Shown: positions 8,125 to 15,502, counted from the first letter of the stretch. The stretch is 18,736 nt of DNA from JAPLJQ01 sp037143735 (GCA_037143735.1 JBAWYD010000043.1:1-18736); one strand, 5' to 3'. The notes: a model not told the origin generated them from the sequence alone. Numbers and translations are program-made.

Positions 8125-10932
8125 ATGAACTGTATAAGAATAAAGGGCGCCTCTCAGCACAATCTTAAAAATATCAACATAGATATTCCACGGCACAGGC
8201 TTGTCATCATCACCGGGGTCAGCGGTTCAGGAAAGTCTTCCCTGGCCTTCGATACCATTTATGCAGAAGGACAGAGGCGTTATGTGGAGTCTTTGTCAAC
8301 CTATGCAAGACAGTTTATCGGCCAGATGGACAAGCCCGAGGTTGAATCCATCGAAGGCCTGTCGCCGGCGATTGCCATTGAACAGAGATCGGCAAGCCAT
8401 AATCCCCGTTCAACCGTCGGCACCGTCACGGAAATATATGATTATCTCCGTCTTCTCTTTGCCAGAATTGGAACCCCGCACTGTTACCAATGTGGCCGGG
8501 AAATCAAATCCCAGACCATAGACATGATGGTGGATGCCATCCTTGCCCTCCCCGAGAAGACAAAGCTCAGCATCCTCGCTCCCGTTATCCGGGGGAAAAA
8601 GGGAGAATTCCAGAAGGAATTAAAGAAACTTCAGAAAGAAGGCTTCGTTCGGGTTCGCATTGACGGTGAGATCCGGGAGCTTGGCGATGAGATGACGCTG
8701 GACAAAAACAAGCGCCACGAGATTGATGTCGTGGTGGATCGTCTGTTCATAAAAGACGGCATCCGGAAGCGGGTCCGGGATTCTGTTGAGATCGCCGCTA
8801 ACCTTTCCGACGGCCTTGTTCGTCTTGATGTGACGGGTGGTGAAGATATCCTGTTCAGTGAAAAATACGCCTGTATCTCTTGCGGGATCAGCATGGCGGA
8901 ACCGGCGCCGCGGAATTTTTCCTTTAACAGCCCCTATGGCGCCTGTCCCGATTGCGGGGGGTTGGGAACCCGAATGTATTTTGATGAGAATCTTGTAATC
9001 CCCGATCGGGGCCTTTCCGTTCGGGAAGGGGCTATCGCACCCTGGGCGGGTCGGAGTTCCCTTTACTATTTTCAGATGCTGGATGCTCTGGCCGGTCATT
9101 ATGGCTTTGATATCAACTCCCCCTTCGATCAGTTGCCGGAAAAGATTCAAAGCGTCCTTTTGCATGGTTCGGGAAAAGAAGAGATCCGGTTCTATCTGGA
9201 CAGGGGGGGGCGGCGGTTTTTTTACTCCAGACCGTTTGAAGGGACGCTCAAACAGCTTGATCGGAGGTACAGAGAAACGAATTCCAACGCTGTCCGGGTG
9301 GATCTGGCGAGGTATATCAACCTTCGTGAATGTCCCACCTGTCTTGGTTCGCGCTTGAAAAAGGAAAGTCTTTCGGTGGTGGTGGCGGGCAAGAATATCT
9401 ATGACGTGTGCAGGTTGCCGATCAGGGAGTGTCTGACGTTTTTTGAATCCATACCGCTGTCCCGTCAGGAAACCATGATCTCGGAGCGGATTCTCAAGGA
9501 AATCAGGGAAAGATTGAAATTCCTCGTTGATGTGGGGATGGACTATCTCAGTCTGGATCGGTCAGCAGGCAGCCTCTCCGGTGGAGAAGGTCAGCGCATC
9601 AGATTGGCCACTCAGATCGGATCGGGGCTGGTCGGGGTTCTATACGTGCTGGATGAGCCGACGGTGGGTCTGCACCAGAGGGACAATGTCAGACTGATTT
9701 CAACCCTTAACCGGTTAAGAGACATGGGGAACACGGTTTTAGTGGTGGAACATGATGCAGCCATGATGATGTCGGCAGATTATATTATCGATATGGGACC
9801 CGGCGGCGGGATAAACGGGGGCGAGGTGGTTTTTCAAGGCACGCCGGAAGAGATTTGCCGGAGTGATCAGTCCTTGACGGGAATGTACCTTTCGGGGAGA
9901 CGATTCATTCCGGTCCCTTCCGGCCGTCGCTCGATGCCCGGCAGGTTCATCCTCCTGGAGGGCGCCCATGAACATAATCTGAAGAACATTGACATCAAGA
10001 TCCCTGTGGGTATTTTTACCGTCGTAACGGGTGTGTCAGGATCCGGAAAGAGCACCATGGTCATCGAAACCCTCCATAACACCCTGTCCCGGAGGTTGAA
10101 CCGTCAGAGAGGCGGCATAGGGAAGGTGAAACGCATAGCGGACATGGGGGGCATTGAAAGGGTGATTATGATGAATCAGCAGCCGATCGGCCGCACTCCC
10201 CGATCGAACCCGGTCACCTATACGGGAATTTTTTCCCATATCCGCGAACTTTTTACCGGCCTCCCGGAAGCCAGGATCAGGGGTTACAAGCCGGGCCGTT
10301 TCAGTTTTAATGTAAAGGGGGGGCGATGCGAATCGTGCGAGGGGAACGGCCTCATCAGAATCGAGATGCATTTTCTTCCCGATGTCTATGTGACTTGTGA
10401 TGTATGCCGTGGAAGAAGGTTCAATCCGGATACCCTTGAAATCAGATACAAAGATAAGAACATTGCCGATGTTCTCGATATGACCGTGACCCAGGCCCTG
10501 TCTTTCTTCGACCATATTCCGTCCATCAGATCGCGGCTGCAGCTCTTTCAGGACGTCGGTCTGGGATATATACGCCTGGGACAGTCGGCAACGACCCTGT
10601 CCGGAGGGGAGGCCCAGAGGATAAAACTATCGAGAGAGCTGGGCAAGCGCACGAACAGCAACACCCTCTATATTCTTGATGAGCCGACCATCGGCCTTCA
10701 TTCCGCAGATATCGAGAAACTGCTGAATGTTCTGGTGAGACTTGTCGATATGGGGAACACGGTCGTGGTGATCGAACACAACATGGATATCATCAAGTCT
10801 GCCGATTACATTATCGACCTTGGTCCCGAAGGGGGACCGGGAGGAGGGCAAATTGTCGCCTCCGGTACGCCGGAGGAAGTGGCCCGGTCAGAAAAATCCG
10901 TGACGGGTCTGTTTTTGCGGAAGGTGTTATAA
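8125..10932 (+). CDS. uvrA: Excinuclease ABC subunit A (UvrA)
   Basis: UvrA is the damage-sensing ATPase of nucleotide excision repair; it loads UvrB and is recruited by Mfd. The 935-residue protein is full length. It has two ABC modules: Walker A GVSGSGKS at 31-38 and again at 636-643, signatures SLSGGEGQR and TLSGGEAQR, and Walker B VLDEPTVGLH and ILDEPTIGLH. Cysteine pairs of the zinc-binding regions are intact: CYQC, CISC with CPDC, and CESC with CDVC near the second ABC half. The MNCIRIKGA start fits the family. The Shine-Dalgarno sequence is weak (CAGGG about ten bases upstream). The gene lies 24 bases after the SurA-like gene and closes the run that starts with nadA and mfd. Linkage of mfd and uvrA is functionally sensible but not a universal arrangement. 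Confidence 0.98.
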   Translation: MNCIRIKGASQHNLKNINIDIPRHRLVIITGVSGSGKSSLAFDTIYAEGQRRYVESLSTYARQFIGQMDKPEVESIEGLSPAIAIEQRSASHNPRSTVGTVTEIYDYLRLLFARIGTPHCYQCGREIKSQTIDMMVDAILALPEKTKLSILAPVIRGKKGEFQKELKKLQKEGFVRVRIDGEIRELGDEMTLDKNKRHEIDVVVDRLFIKDGIRKRVRDSVEIAANLSDGLVRLDVTGGEDILFSEKYACISCGISMAEPAPRNFSFNSPYGACPDCGGLGTRMYFDENLVIPDRGLSVREGAIAPWAGRSSLYYFQMLDALAGHYGFDINSPFDQLPEKIQSVLLHGSGKEEIRFYLDRGGRRFFYSRPFEGTLKQLDRRYRETNSNAVRVDLARYINLRECPTCLGSRLKKESLSVVVAGKNIYDVCRLPIRECLTFFESIPLSRQETMISERILKEIRERLKFLVDVGMDYLSLDRSAGSLSGGEGQRIRLATQIGSGLVGVLYVLDEPTVGLHQRDNVRLISTLNRLRDMGNTVLVVEHDAAMMMSADYIIDMGPGGGINGGEVVFQGTPEEICRSDQSLTGMYLSGRRFIPVPSGRRSMPGRFILLEGAHEHNLKNIDIKIPVGIFTVVTGVSGSGKSTMVIETLHNTLSRRLNRQRGGIGKVKRIADMGGIERVIMMNQQPIGRTPRSNPVTYTGIFSHIRELFTGLPEARIRGYKPGRFSFNVKGGRCESCEGNGLIRIEMHFLPDVYVTCDVCRGRRFNPDTLEIRYKDKNIADVLDMTVTQALSFFDHIPSIRSRLQLFQDVGLGYIRLGQSATTLSGGEAQRIKLSRELGKRTNSNTLYILDEPTIGLHSADIEKLLNVLVRLVDMGNTVVVIEHNMDIIKSADYIIDLGPEGGPGGGQIVASGTPEEVARSEKSVTGLFLRKVL

Positions 10933-11021
10933 GTCCTGCATTGAAATAAAAATCCCGAGCTTCCTGTTCCCAAGATTTTGAAGATTGACGAGAGCGCCTT
11001 TTTTAGCTGTGCCAAAAAAGA
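10933..11021. other. Spacer between uvrA and the AbiE promoter, no gene
   Basis: I see no open reading frame or RNA gene here, and no convincing terminator hairpin after uvrA. The 10-base word AAGATTGACG occurs at 10981-10990 and again at 11018-11027, the second copy carrying the -35 box of the next promoter. Confidence 0.5.
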
Positions 11022-11050
11022 TTGACGGATGTATTTGTTTGCTGTACAAT
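11022..11050 (+). promoter_or_regulatory. Strong promoter of the AbiE module
   Basis: TTGACG (11022-11027), exactly 17 bases, then TACAAT (11045-11050) is a near-consensus sigma-70-type promoter. Transcription would start near 11057, about 40 bases before the toxin start codon. Confidence 0.65.
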
Positions 11051-11059
11051 ACATTACAG
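11042..11059. promoter_or_regulatory. Inverted repeat over the -10 box, candidate antitoxin operator
   Basis: CTGTA (11042-11046) and TACAG (11055-11059) are separated by 8 bases and straddle the -10 box and transcription start. AbiEi antitoxins are known to bind inverted repeats in their own promoter and repress it, so this is a natural candidate site; binding here is inferred. Confidence 0.45.
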
Positions 11060-11096
11060 TATTATATAGTAAACAATATTGAAGAACGGAGCCCTC

Positions 11097-11960
11097 TTGA
11101 AACTCTACAACCAGACAAGAATCAAGCGTTCAGAAATTGCGCAGCTAATCATCCTGCACCATATATTTTCGCATAAACTCAGTGTTGATCTTTTTTTCCA
11201 GGGTGGCACGGCGCTGCGCTGGTGTTACGGCGGGACAAGATTCTCCGAGGATCTGGACTTTGTAACAATTATGACCACACCTGCGCTCTCGCACCTGATG
11301 AAGGGCCTCTCAAGGAAAATCAGGGCTGACATGGTCGCTCACTTTGGCAAGGGCGATTTCCTGTTGAATGAAAAGGAGAGCATCAGAGATGAATCATACA
11401 GGTCATTCATCGAATTCAAGGCCGAAAAAAGCCGTGAAAAGATTTCCGTGAAAGTTGAGTTTGAAAGGCTTAAAGAAGCGCTGCGACCGGACGTCTCCCT
11501 GATGATCCTGTCCAGCCTTCCTGCCGTCGGCTACCTGCTGGGCTCCGGGGAGTTCAAAATTCCGACGCCAAGCAGTATCCTTCAGGTAGAAACCCTGGAG
11601 GAAATCCTGTCGGACAAGATCAGGGCGCTGATGGAAAGAACCTACGTCAAGGGAAGGGACTATTATGATGTGTGGTTTCTGACACATACCCTGGGTGTCG
11701 AGGTGAATGTCGATCTCGTCAAGCGAAAACTAACCCTGTATGAGGCGCCTTTTACGATGTTACGCACGCCCGATGACTACATCAATTTCGAAACCTGGAA
11801 TGATCATGACAAAGCAGAAATACTGGCGGGCATTGAATCCGATCTGTCCCGATTCATTCCTCAGAATATTATGGCAGTTTTCAAGGCACAGCGTTTTCAG
11901 GACTTGCTGTCGTCGGTGCAGGATGTCTTCGTCAAAGTCAGACAGGGACTATCGTTATGA
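11097..11960 (+). CDS. AbiEii-family nucleotidyltransferase toxin
   Basis: AbiEii proteins are nucleotidyltransferase-fold toxins of type IV toxin-antitoxin and phage-abortive systems; related members add nucleotides to tRNA acceptor ends. From the TTG at 11097 the protein is 287 residues. The active-site signature is intact: GGTALR at 36-41 followed by RFSEDLDF at 48-55, with metal-binding D52 and D54. E121 in VKVEFE is a candidate third carboxylate. The later family motif has K174 (SDKIRAL) and RDYYD at 187-191. The TTG at 11097 is chosen because ACGGAG ends five bases before it; another TTG at 11079 would add six residues without a ribosome site. It is the first gene of a two-gene unit with its own promoter, and the antitoxin follows, the reverse of the classical order. 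Confidence 0.88.
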   Translation: MKLYNQTRIKRSEIAQLIILHHIFSHKLSVDLFFQGGTALRWCYGGTRFSEDLDFVTIMTTPALSHLMKGLSRKIRADMVAHFGKGDFLLNEKESIRDESYRSFIEFKAEKSREKISVKVEFERLKEALRPDVSLMILSSLPAVGYLLGSGEFKIPTPSSILQVETLEEILSDKIRALMERTYVKGRDYYDVWFLTHTLGVEVNVDLVKRKLTLYEAPFTMLRTPDDYINFETWNDHDKAEILAGIESDLSRFIPQNIMAVFKAQRFQDLLSSVQDVFVKVRQGLSL

Positions 11961-12597
11961 GAAAGCTTTGAAAAAGGAAAAAATCAAACCAGGTCTCAGG
12001 TTATGTAATCTAAAGGGGGAACCCATAAAAACAATTCGCGCATTACAAAACCTCCCAAGGTTGTTCAGGTATGCCGATGTGGCAAAATATTCGGCCAACC
12101 CTAACGTCTTTCTGACGCGGGCGTTAAAGCAGGAGTTTGTTTCGCGTATCCTCAAAGGCTTTTACATCAACCGCTTATTAACAGGCCAGAATGTTTTAAG
12201 GATTGAGGAGGTGGCCTGTTTTTTAAGGAATCCCGCCTATGTATCCTGCGAATGGGCGCTGAATTACCACGGCGTCATCCTTCAGTCGCCAACGGTGTGT
12301 ACAACGATCACATTGAGCCCTTCTGTTGGAGAAAGGAACAAGGTGGGCTACATGGGAACGACGATCGAATATTCAAAAATTTCGGAGTCTCTTTTCTGGG
12401 GGTTTGTCAATGAAGGCGGATTCAATATGGCCGGCCCGGAAAAGGCCCTGATGGATATGCTATATCTGAGAAAAAAAGTTTCCTTTAAAAGCGAATTTGA
12501 AATGGACAGGATCAACAGGAAAAAGCTTGCCACCATTGCCGAAAAATATCCACACTCGACAAGGAAGTTATTGATTGAAATCAAAATCTCTTCTTGA
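11923..12597 (+). CDS. AbiEi-family antitoxin / transcriptional regulator
   Basis: This 224-residue protein resembles AbiEi antitoxins, which neutralise AbiEii and repress the operon through an N-terminal winged helix. The winged-helix region is about residues 40-78 (LQNLPRLFRYADVAKYS, then FVSRILKGFYIN). The C-terminal antitoxin domain follows, with YVSCEWALNYHGV, TITLSPSVG and GPEKALMDMLYL, all typical of the family. The start is uncertain. The ATG at 11923 overlaps the toxin gene by 38 bases and has only a weak ribosome site; a TTG at 11968 would begin after the toxin stop. The frame stays open upstream to 11740, but that part reads as out-of-frame toxin sequence. Overlap with the toxin gene points to coupled translation. 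Confidence 0.8.
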   Translation: MSSSKSDRDYRYEKALKKEKIKPGLRLCNLKGEPIKTIRALQNLPRLFRYADVAKYSANPNVFLTRALKQEFVSRILKGFYINRLLTGQNVLRIEEVACFLRNPAYVSCEWALNYHGVILQSPTVCTTITLSPSVGERNKVGYMGTTIEYSKISESLFWGFVNEGGFNMAGPEKALMDMLYLRKKVSFKSEFEMDRINRKKLATIAEKYPHSTRKLLIEIKISS

Positions 12598-12621
12598 AAT
12601 CTTATTCCCATCCTGTATATT
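12594..12621 (+). promoter_or_regulatory. Candidate promoter of the exported-protein gene
   Basis: TTGAAA (12594-12599), 16 bases, then TATATT (12616-12621) is a reasonable sigma-70-type promoter that begins at the antitoxin stop codon. It would let the next gene be expressed apart from the AbiE module. Confidence 0.4.
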
Positions 12622-12678
12622 CAAACAAGGTCGACGTGCCGTCATTTCAAAAGCCCGCTCGAAAGGGAGGTTACGATC

Positions 12679-13695
12679 ATGAATCTTCAAAGTGGAAAAA
12701 AAGACATAAAGTCGAAATTTCTCGGATTACTTTTGATGCTGTGCAGTTTTCTTGTGGCCTTCGGTCCTCCGAAACTACTGGAATTACCGAAAACGGACGT
12801 TGAAGAGAAGGAGTTCGTCGAGAGATACATTACCTTCAGCCCCGCGCAAATGAAGTGGGCGGAATTGACGCAACCCAAGAAATCCGACAAGGAACCGGTT
12901 ACGCCTTTGATAGACTGCGAGGCATTGAAGAAGATCGGGAAGGTGGCCATCATCAGCTTCGACGCAAATCTCTACGCCAAGAGAAGCATCGGGCTTGGGA
13001 TTACGACACTCGCCAACGTCTCCCGTGAAAAGGAAGGCATCAAGCCGGAGGATATGAAGAAATTTTCCGGCATCATCTACAAACATTTCCAGGATGCCCT
13101 GATCGCCCACGGGATCAAGGTTGTGGAACCGGAGGAGGTGGCCTCCAATGCCGCGTACAATATGCTGGAACTGGAAAAAAAGGAAGGAGAGGTGAGTTCG
13201 CCTTTTGCCCTTTCCTTCGGCTGGACATCATCAGCTTCGGCCGGGGGCCTCAAGAGCATCAATGCGCTGGAGTATATCAAGCCGCCTCTCGTGAGCTTCA
13301 GGCCGCGGCACGTTGAAAAGGCAGCCCGCATGCAGAAACTGGCAAAAGCCCTGGGCGCGGATGCCCTTCTCATCATCAATAACCACATGTACATGGACGA
13401 GAGCGCACTTTCCGGCAAGTACCAACTCTATTACTCCGACAACAGCAGGGGACCGAACGGCATAACGGTTGATATGTTTTCCGCCGGGGAACCGAAGCTC
13501 CTGTGGGGTGCAGCCCTTGCAGCAGGGGTCAAGGTGCCTACGGAGGAGGGACAGAAAAGTCGCACCGCATCCTTGCTGGGTTTCACAAAATATGAATTCG
13601 GGAGGTCGATTTCCGATTTCGAGATTGCCTACCAGGTCCTGTCGGACCTTTTTGTGGACCGATTGAAGCGGGACATGCGTACCCCTCGGCAGTAA
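12679..13695 (+). CDS. Exported protein of unknown function
   Basis: I do not recognise a named family. The 338-residue product begins with a basic stretch and a hydrophobic segment (about residues 13-28, FLGLLLMLCSFLVAFG), so it is probably exported or membrane-anchored. After about residue 85 the pattern is that of a mixed alpha/beta periplasmic domain: KIGKVAIISFDANLY, a helix near KHFQDALIAHGIKVVEPEEV, then KALGADALLIINNHMYMD and a late strand VDMFSAGEPKLLWGAAL. This layout recalls the CsgG/TolB-N-like or DUF799-type envelope proteins, but that is a resemblance of layout only. The region between (about 165-200) is low in motifs. GGGAGG lies eight bases before the ATG, a strong start. The gene stands between the AbiE module and a phosphomannose isomerase-like cupin. 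Confidence 0.7.
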   Translation: MNLQSGKKDIKSKFLGLLLMLCSFLVAFGPPKLLELPKTDVEEKEFVERYITFSPAQMKWAELTQPKKSDKEPVTPLIDCEALKKIGKVAIISFDANLYAKRSIGLGITTLANVSREKEGIKPEDMKKFSGIIYKHFQDALIAHGIKVVEPEEVASNAAYNMLELEKKEGEVSSPFALSFGWTSSASAGGLKSINALEYIKPPLVSFRPRHVEKAARMQKLAKALGADALLIINNHMYMDESALSGKYQLYYSDNSRGPNGITVDMFSAGEPKLLWGAALAAGVKVPTEEGQKSRTASLLGFTKYEFGRSISDFEIAYQVLSDLFVDRLKRDMRTPRQ

Positions 13696-13726
13696 GGATG
13701 AAAAAAACCTTGAAGAGGTGATCATC

Positions 13727-14068
13727 ATGGAGACGGACCACCGTCCCTGGGGATATTATGAAGTGCTTGCGGATGAAAATGATCACAAGGTCAAGAGGAT
13801 CATCGTATATCCGGGCAAGCGTCTGAGTCTCCAGCGCCATCGGCGTCGTTCTGAACACTGGTTTATCCTTTACGGAAGGGCTGTCGTCGCCGTCGACCTT
13901 GAAGAATTGGAACTGCAAGCCGGTCAATCGGTTGATATTCCCCTGGGAGCAGCGCATCGCATTCTGAATGCCGGAGATGAAAATCTTGCATTCATCGAGA
14001 TACAGACGGGCGAATATTTTGGTGAAGACGACATAGAACGCCTCCAGGACGATTACGGGAGAGCCTGA
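13727..14068 (+). CDS. Stand-alone cupin of the phosphomannose isomerase type II family
   Basis: The 113-residue protein matches the C-terminal isomerase domain of ManC/AlgA-type enzymes, which interconvert mannose 6-phosphate and fructose 6-phosphate. It shows RPWGYYEVL (6-14), the metal motif Q36-H38-E43 in SLQRHRRRSEHW, the later histidine in GAAHRI, and the closing EIQTGEYFGEDDIERLQDDYGR-type tail of the family. The GDP-mannose pyrophosphorylase half of bifunctional ManC is absent. The ATG at 13727 is preferred to an in-frame GTG at 13718 because AAGAGG ends eight bases before the ATG and overlaps the GTG. No sugar-nucleotide genes are close, so the substrate could be mannose 6-phosphate or another sugar phosphate. 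Confidence 0.82.
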   Translation: METDHRPWGYYEVLADENDHKVKRIIVYPGKRLSLQRHRRRSEHWFILYGRAVVAVDLEELELQAGQSVDIPLGAAHRILNAGDENLAFIEIQTGEYFGEDDIERLQDDYGRA

Positions 14069-14096
14069 GCATCAGGCCGTCAGTCTGGCCGTAATC
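14051..14096. other. Nested stem-loop at the end of the cupin gene
   Basis: GATTACGG (14051-14058) and CCGTAATC (14089-14096) form an 8-bp outer stem. Inside it GCCTGA (14063-14068) and TCAGGC (14072-14077) form a perfect 6-bp stem with a 3-base loop. The cupin stop codon lies within the inner stem. No T-run follows on either strand. It lies between convergent genes and may protect or end transcripts. Confidence 0.55.
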
Positions 14097-14184
14097 TCTG
14101 CAATATGTTGTTTCCAAAGCGCGCGGGTGTGCCGAAGATGATGGTATCGGTGCGTGTAGCCTCAGGCTTCGAACTGCGTATATA

Positions 14185-14553
14185 TTAAATAATCCCGGCC
14201 ATCTGCAAGCCGGACGCAACAGCCATAAAGGCAAAAACCAGGGTGATGCGGCCGGACCATCGATGATACATTCTGATCTTTCCCGAAGCATTTTTTATTC
14301 TGAATTGTAAATGACCCAGAACCGCTACAAGAAAAGTCAAAACCGTTGTCAAGAGCCCCAGGTAGGCATGAGTCACCCTGAAATGCTCTCCTGCGGAAAG
14401 AGCAACCATGACAACCCCCGAGGTAAAACCACAGAGAAAACAGATAGCCGTCAGAGTGCCTGCCGCTTTGTGAATCTGAAGCCACCGTCTCCTTCGCCTC
14501 ATGAACATGGCAGTGGCTATGCCCGCGAGCATCAGCAGGAATCCTGCCGTCAT
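14185..14553 (-). CDS. Cytochrome b561-like four-helix membrane protein
   Basis: From the ATG at 14553 this is a 122-residue protein with four predicted membrane helices (about residues 2-18, 30-52, 61-81 and 101-119). Histidines placed at helix ends resemble haem-b ligands of the b561/ferric reductase group: H28 (IHKAAG), H62 (THAYLG), H81 and H97 (YHRWSGR). The HAYLG and HRWSGR motifs are the main support; haem binding is inferred. The N-terminus is uncertain. A strong AGGAGGT (14589-14583) lies 29 bases upstream of this ATG, and codons in frame from 14577 (ATT) read FYTHTGF, which would extend the protein by eight residues. It follows the MBL gene by 50 bases on the same strand, so the two probably share a transcript. 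Confidence 0.65.
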   Translation of the reverse strand: MTAGFLLMLAGIATAMFMRRRRRWLQIHKAAGTLTAICFLCGFTSGVVMVALSAGEHFRVTHAYLGLLTTVLTFLVAVLGHLQFRIKNASGKIRMYHRWSGRITLVFAFMAVASGLQMAGII

Positions 14554-14582
14554 GAATCCTGTATGGGTATAAAAAATGACAT

Positions 14583-14589
14583 ACCTCCT
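14583..14589 (-). promoter_or_regulatory. Strong Shine-Dalgarno with no correctly placed start
   Basis: AGGAGGT on the minus strand is the best ribosome site nearby. The first ATG is one base away (14582-14580) and opens a 10-codon frame whose TGA overlaps the ATG of the b561-like gene (ATGA). The annotated ATG is 29 bases away. Confidence 0.6.
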
Positions 14590-14603
14590 GATGGTATTTT
14601 CCC

Positions 14604-15443
14604 CTACAGATTAATTTCCATGTTCTGGTCAAGGGCGAAACATTCCAGTGAAAGATCACTGTCATTAATCGTTTTTCTACAGTCTTCCACGATCTCGTCA
14701 ACACCTTGATCAAACCTTTCCTGGTTTAGGTGAAACAGGCCGAATTTCCTCACCCCGGCTTCAATGGCCAGCTTCAGAGCGTCTTTATACAGGGAATGGC
14801 CCCAGGCTTTTGTCTTTTTATATTCATCTTCCCTGTACTCGGCGTCATGGATGAGCAGGTCGGCGCCTCTGGAAAAATCAAGATAGTTCTGATAATCGAG
14901 GCCCCCCGGGTGTTTGAAGCTCAACTCATTGTCCGTCAGGAAAACGAATGTCTTGCCGTCTTCCGTGAATTTGTATCCCATACCCTGGTTGGGGTGGCTC
15001 AGGGGGATGGGTTCGACGATTATGGAATTGACGCGAAAGGAGTTCTCACATATTTCATGATAGGTAATATCCGCTTTGGCATCCTCAAAATTTATCGGGA
15101 AATTGGGAGGGGCCATGATTTTTGAGATAATCTGCTTTACCGACGATTGGGCAAACGGACATCCTAACATCGTCATGCGTGTTTTTTTGAAATAAAGGGG
15201 TTTAAAAAAGGGAAATCCCATGATGTGGTCCCAGTGGGCGTGTGTGAAGATCATCGTATATTGAAACCGTTTTTCATCCAACAGCCTGTTCCCCAATCTT
15301 CTGATCCCCGAACCGGCGTCAATGATGATGATGTCATCATCTTTTGTCCTGATTTCGATACAGGTGGTGTCGCCGCCATACTTCAGGTAGTCTTTTCCGG
15401 ATACAGGTATAGACCCTCTTGCCCCCCAGCATCTGATGATCAT
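14604..15443 (-). CDS. Metallo-beta-lactamase-fold hydrolase
   Basis: The 279-residue cytoplasmic protein has the di-metal MBL fold. The signature HAHWDH gives H68, H70, D72 and H73; later ligands are likely H150 (LSHP), D200 (LIHD) and H238 (LFHLN). GARGSIPVSG (8-17) and WGHS (214-217) place it in the PhnP / cyclic-nucleotide phosphodiesterase-like group (COG1235 type), which cleaves phosphodiester bonds in small molecules or nucleotides. The exact substrate cannot be read from the sequence. The ATG at 15443 fits the family start, with GGAG ten bases upstream and a good promoter before that. The b561-like gene follows 50 bases later. The divergent partner is the copper-export operon. Confidence 0.85.
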   Translation of the reverse strand: MIIRCWGARGSIPVSGKDYLKYGGDTTCIEIRTKDDDIIIIDAGSGIRRLGNRLLDEKRFQYTMIFTHAHWDHIMGFPFFKPLYFKKTRMTMLGCPFAQSSVKQIISKIMAPPNFPINFEDAKADITYHEICENSFRVNSIIVEPIPLSHPNQGMGYKFTEDGKTFVFLTDNELSFKHPGGLDYQNYLDFSRGADLLIHDAEYREDEYKKTKAWGHSLYKDALKLAIEAGVRKFGLFHLNQERFDQGVDEIVEDCRKTINDSDLSLECFALDQNMEINL

Positions 15444-15473
15444 ATATCAACTTCTCCGATTTTTACTCGGTTA

Positions 15474-15502
15474 AAAATAGCCAGTTGCGAATGTCTTGTC
15501 AA
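15474..15502 (-). promoter_or_regulatory. Promoter of the MBL / b561-like genes
   Basis: On the minus strand a consensus TTGACA (15502-15497), a 17-base spacer and TATTTT (15479-15474) form a good sigma-70-type promoter, with a leader of about 25 bases before the MBL start. Confidence 0.6.

Noticed and set aside
11740..11922. N-terminal extension of the antitoxin frame
   Set aside because: This part is the toxin gene read out of frame; its cysteine- and arginine-rich translation has no antitoxin features.
13698..13721. Seven-codon frame (MKKTLKR) before the cupin gene
   Set aside because: It has no correctly spaced ribosome site and no attenuator structure; probably chance in an A-rich spacer.
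14162..14713. Minus-strand open frame spanning the b561-like gene and its upstream gap
   Set aside because: It is the wrong frame of both the membrane protein and the end of the MBL gene; its translation lacks membrane helices or known motifs.
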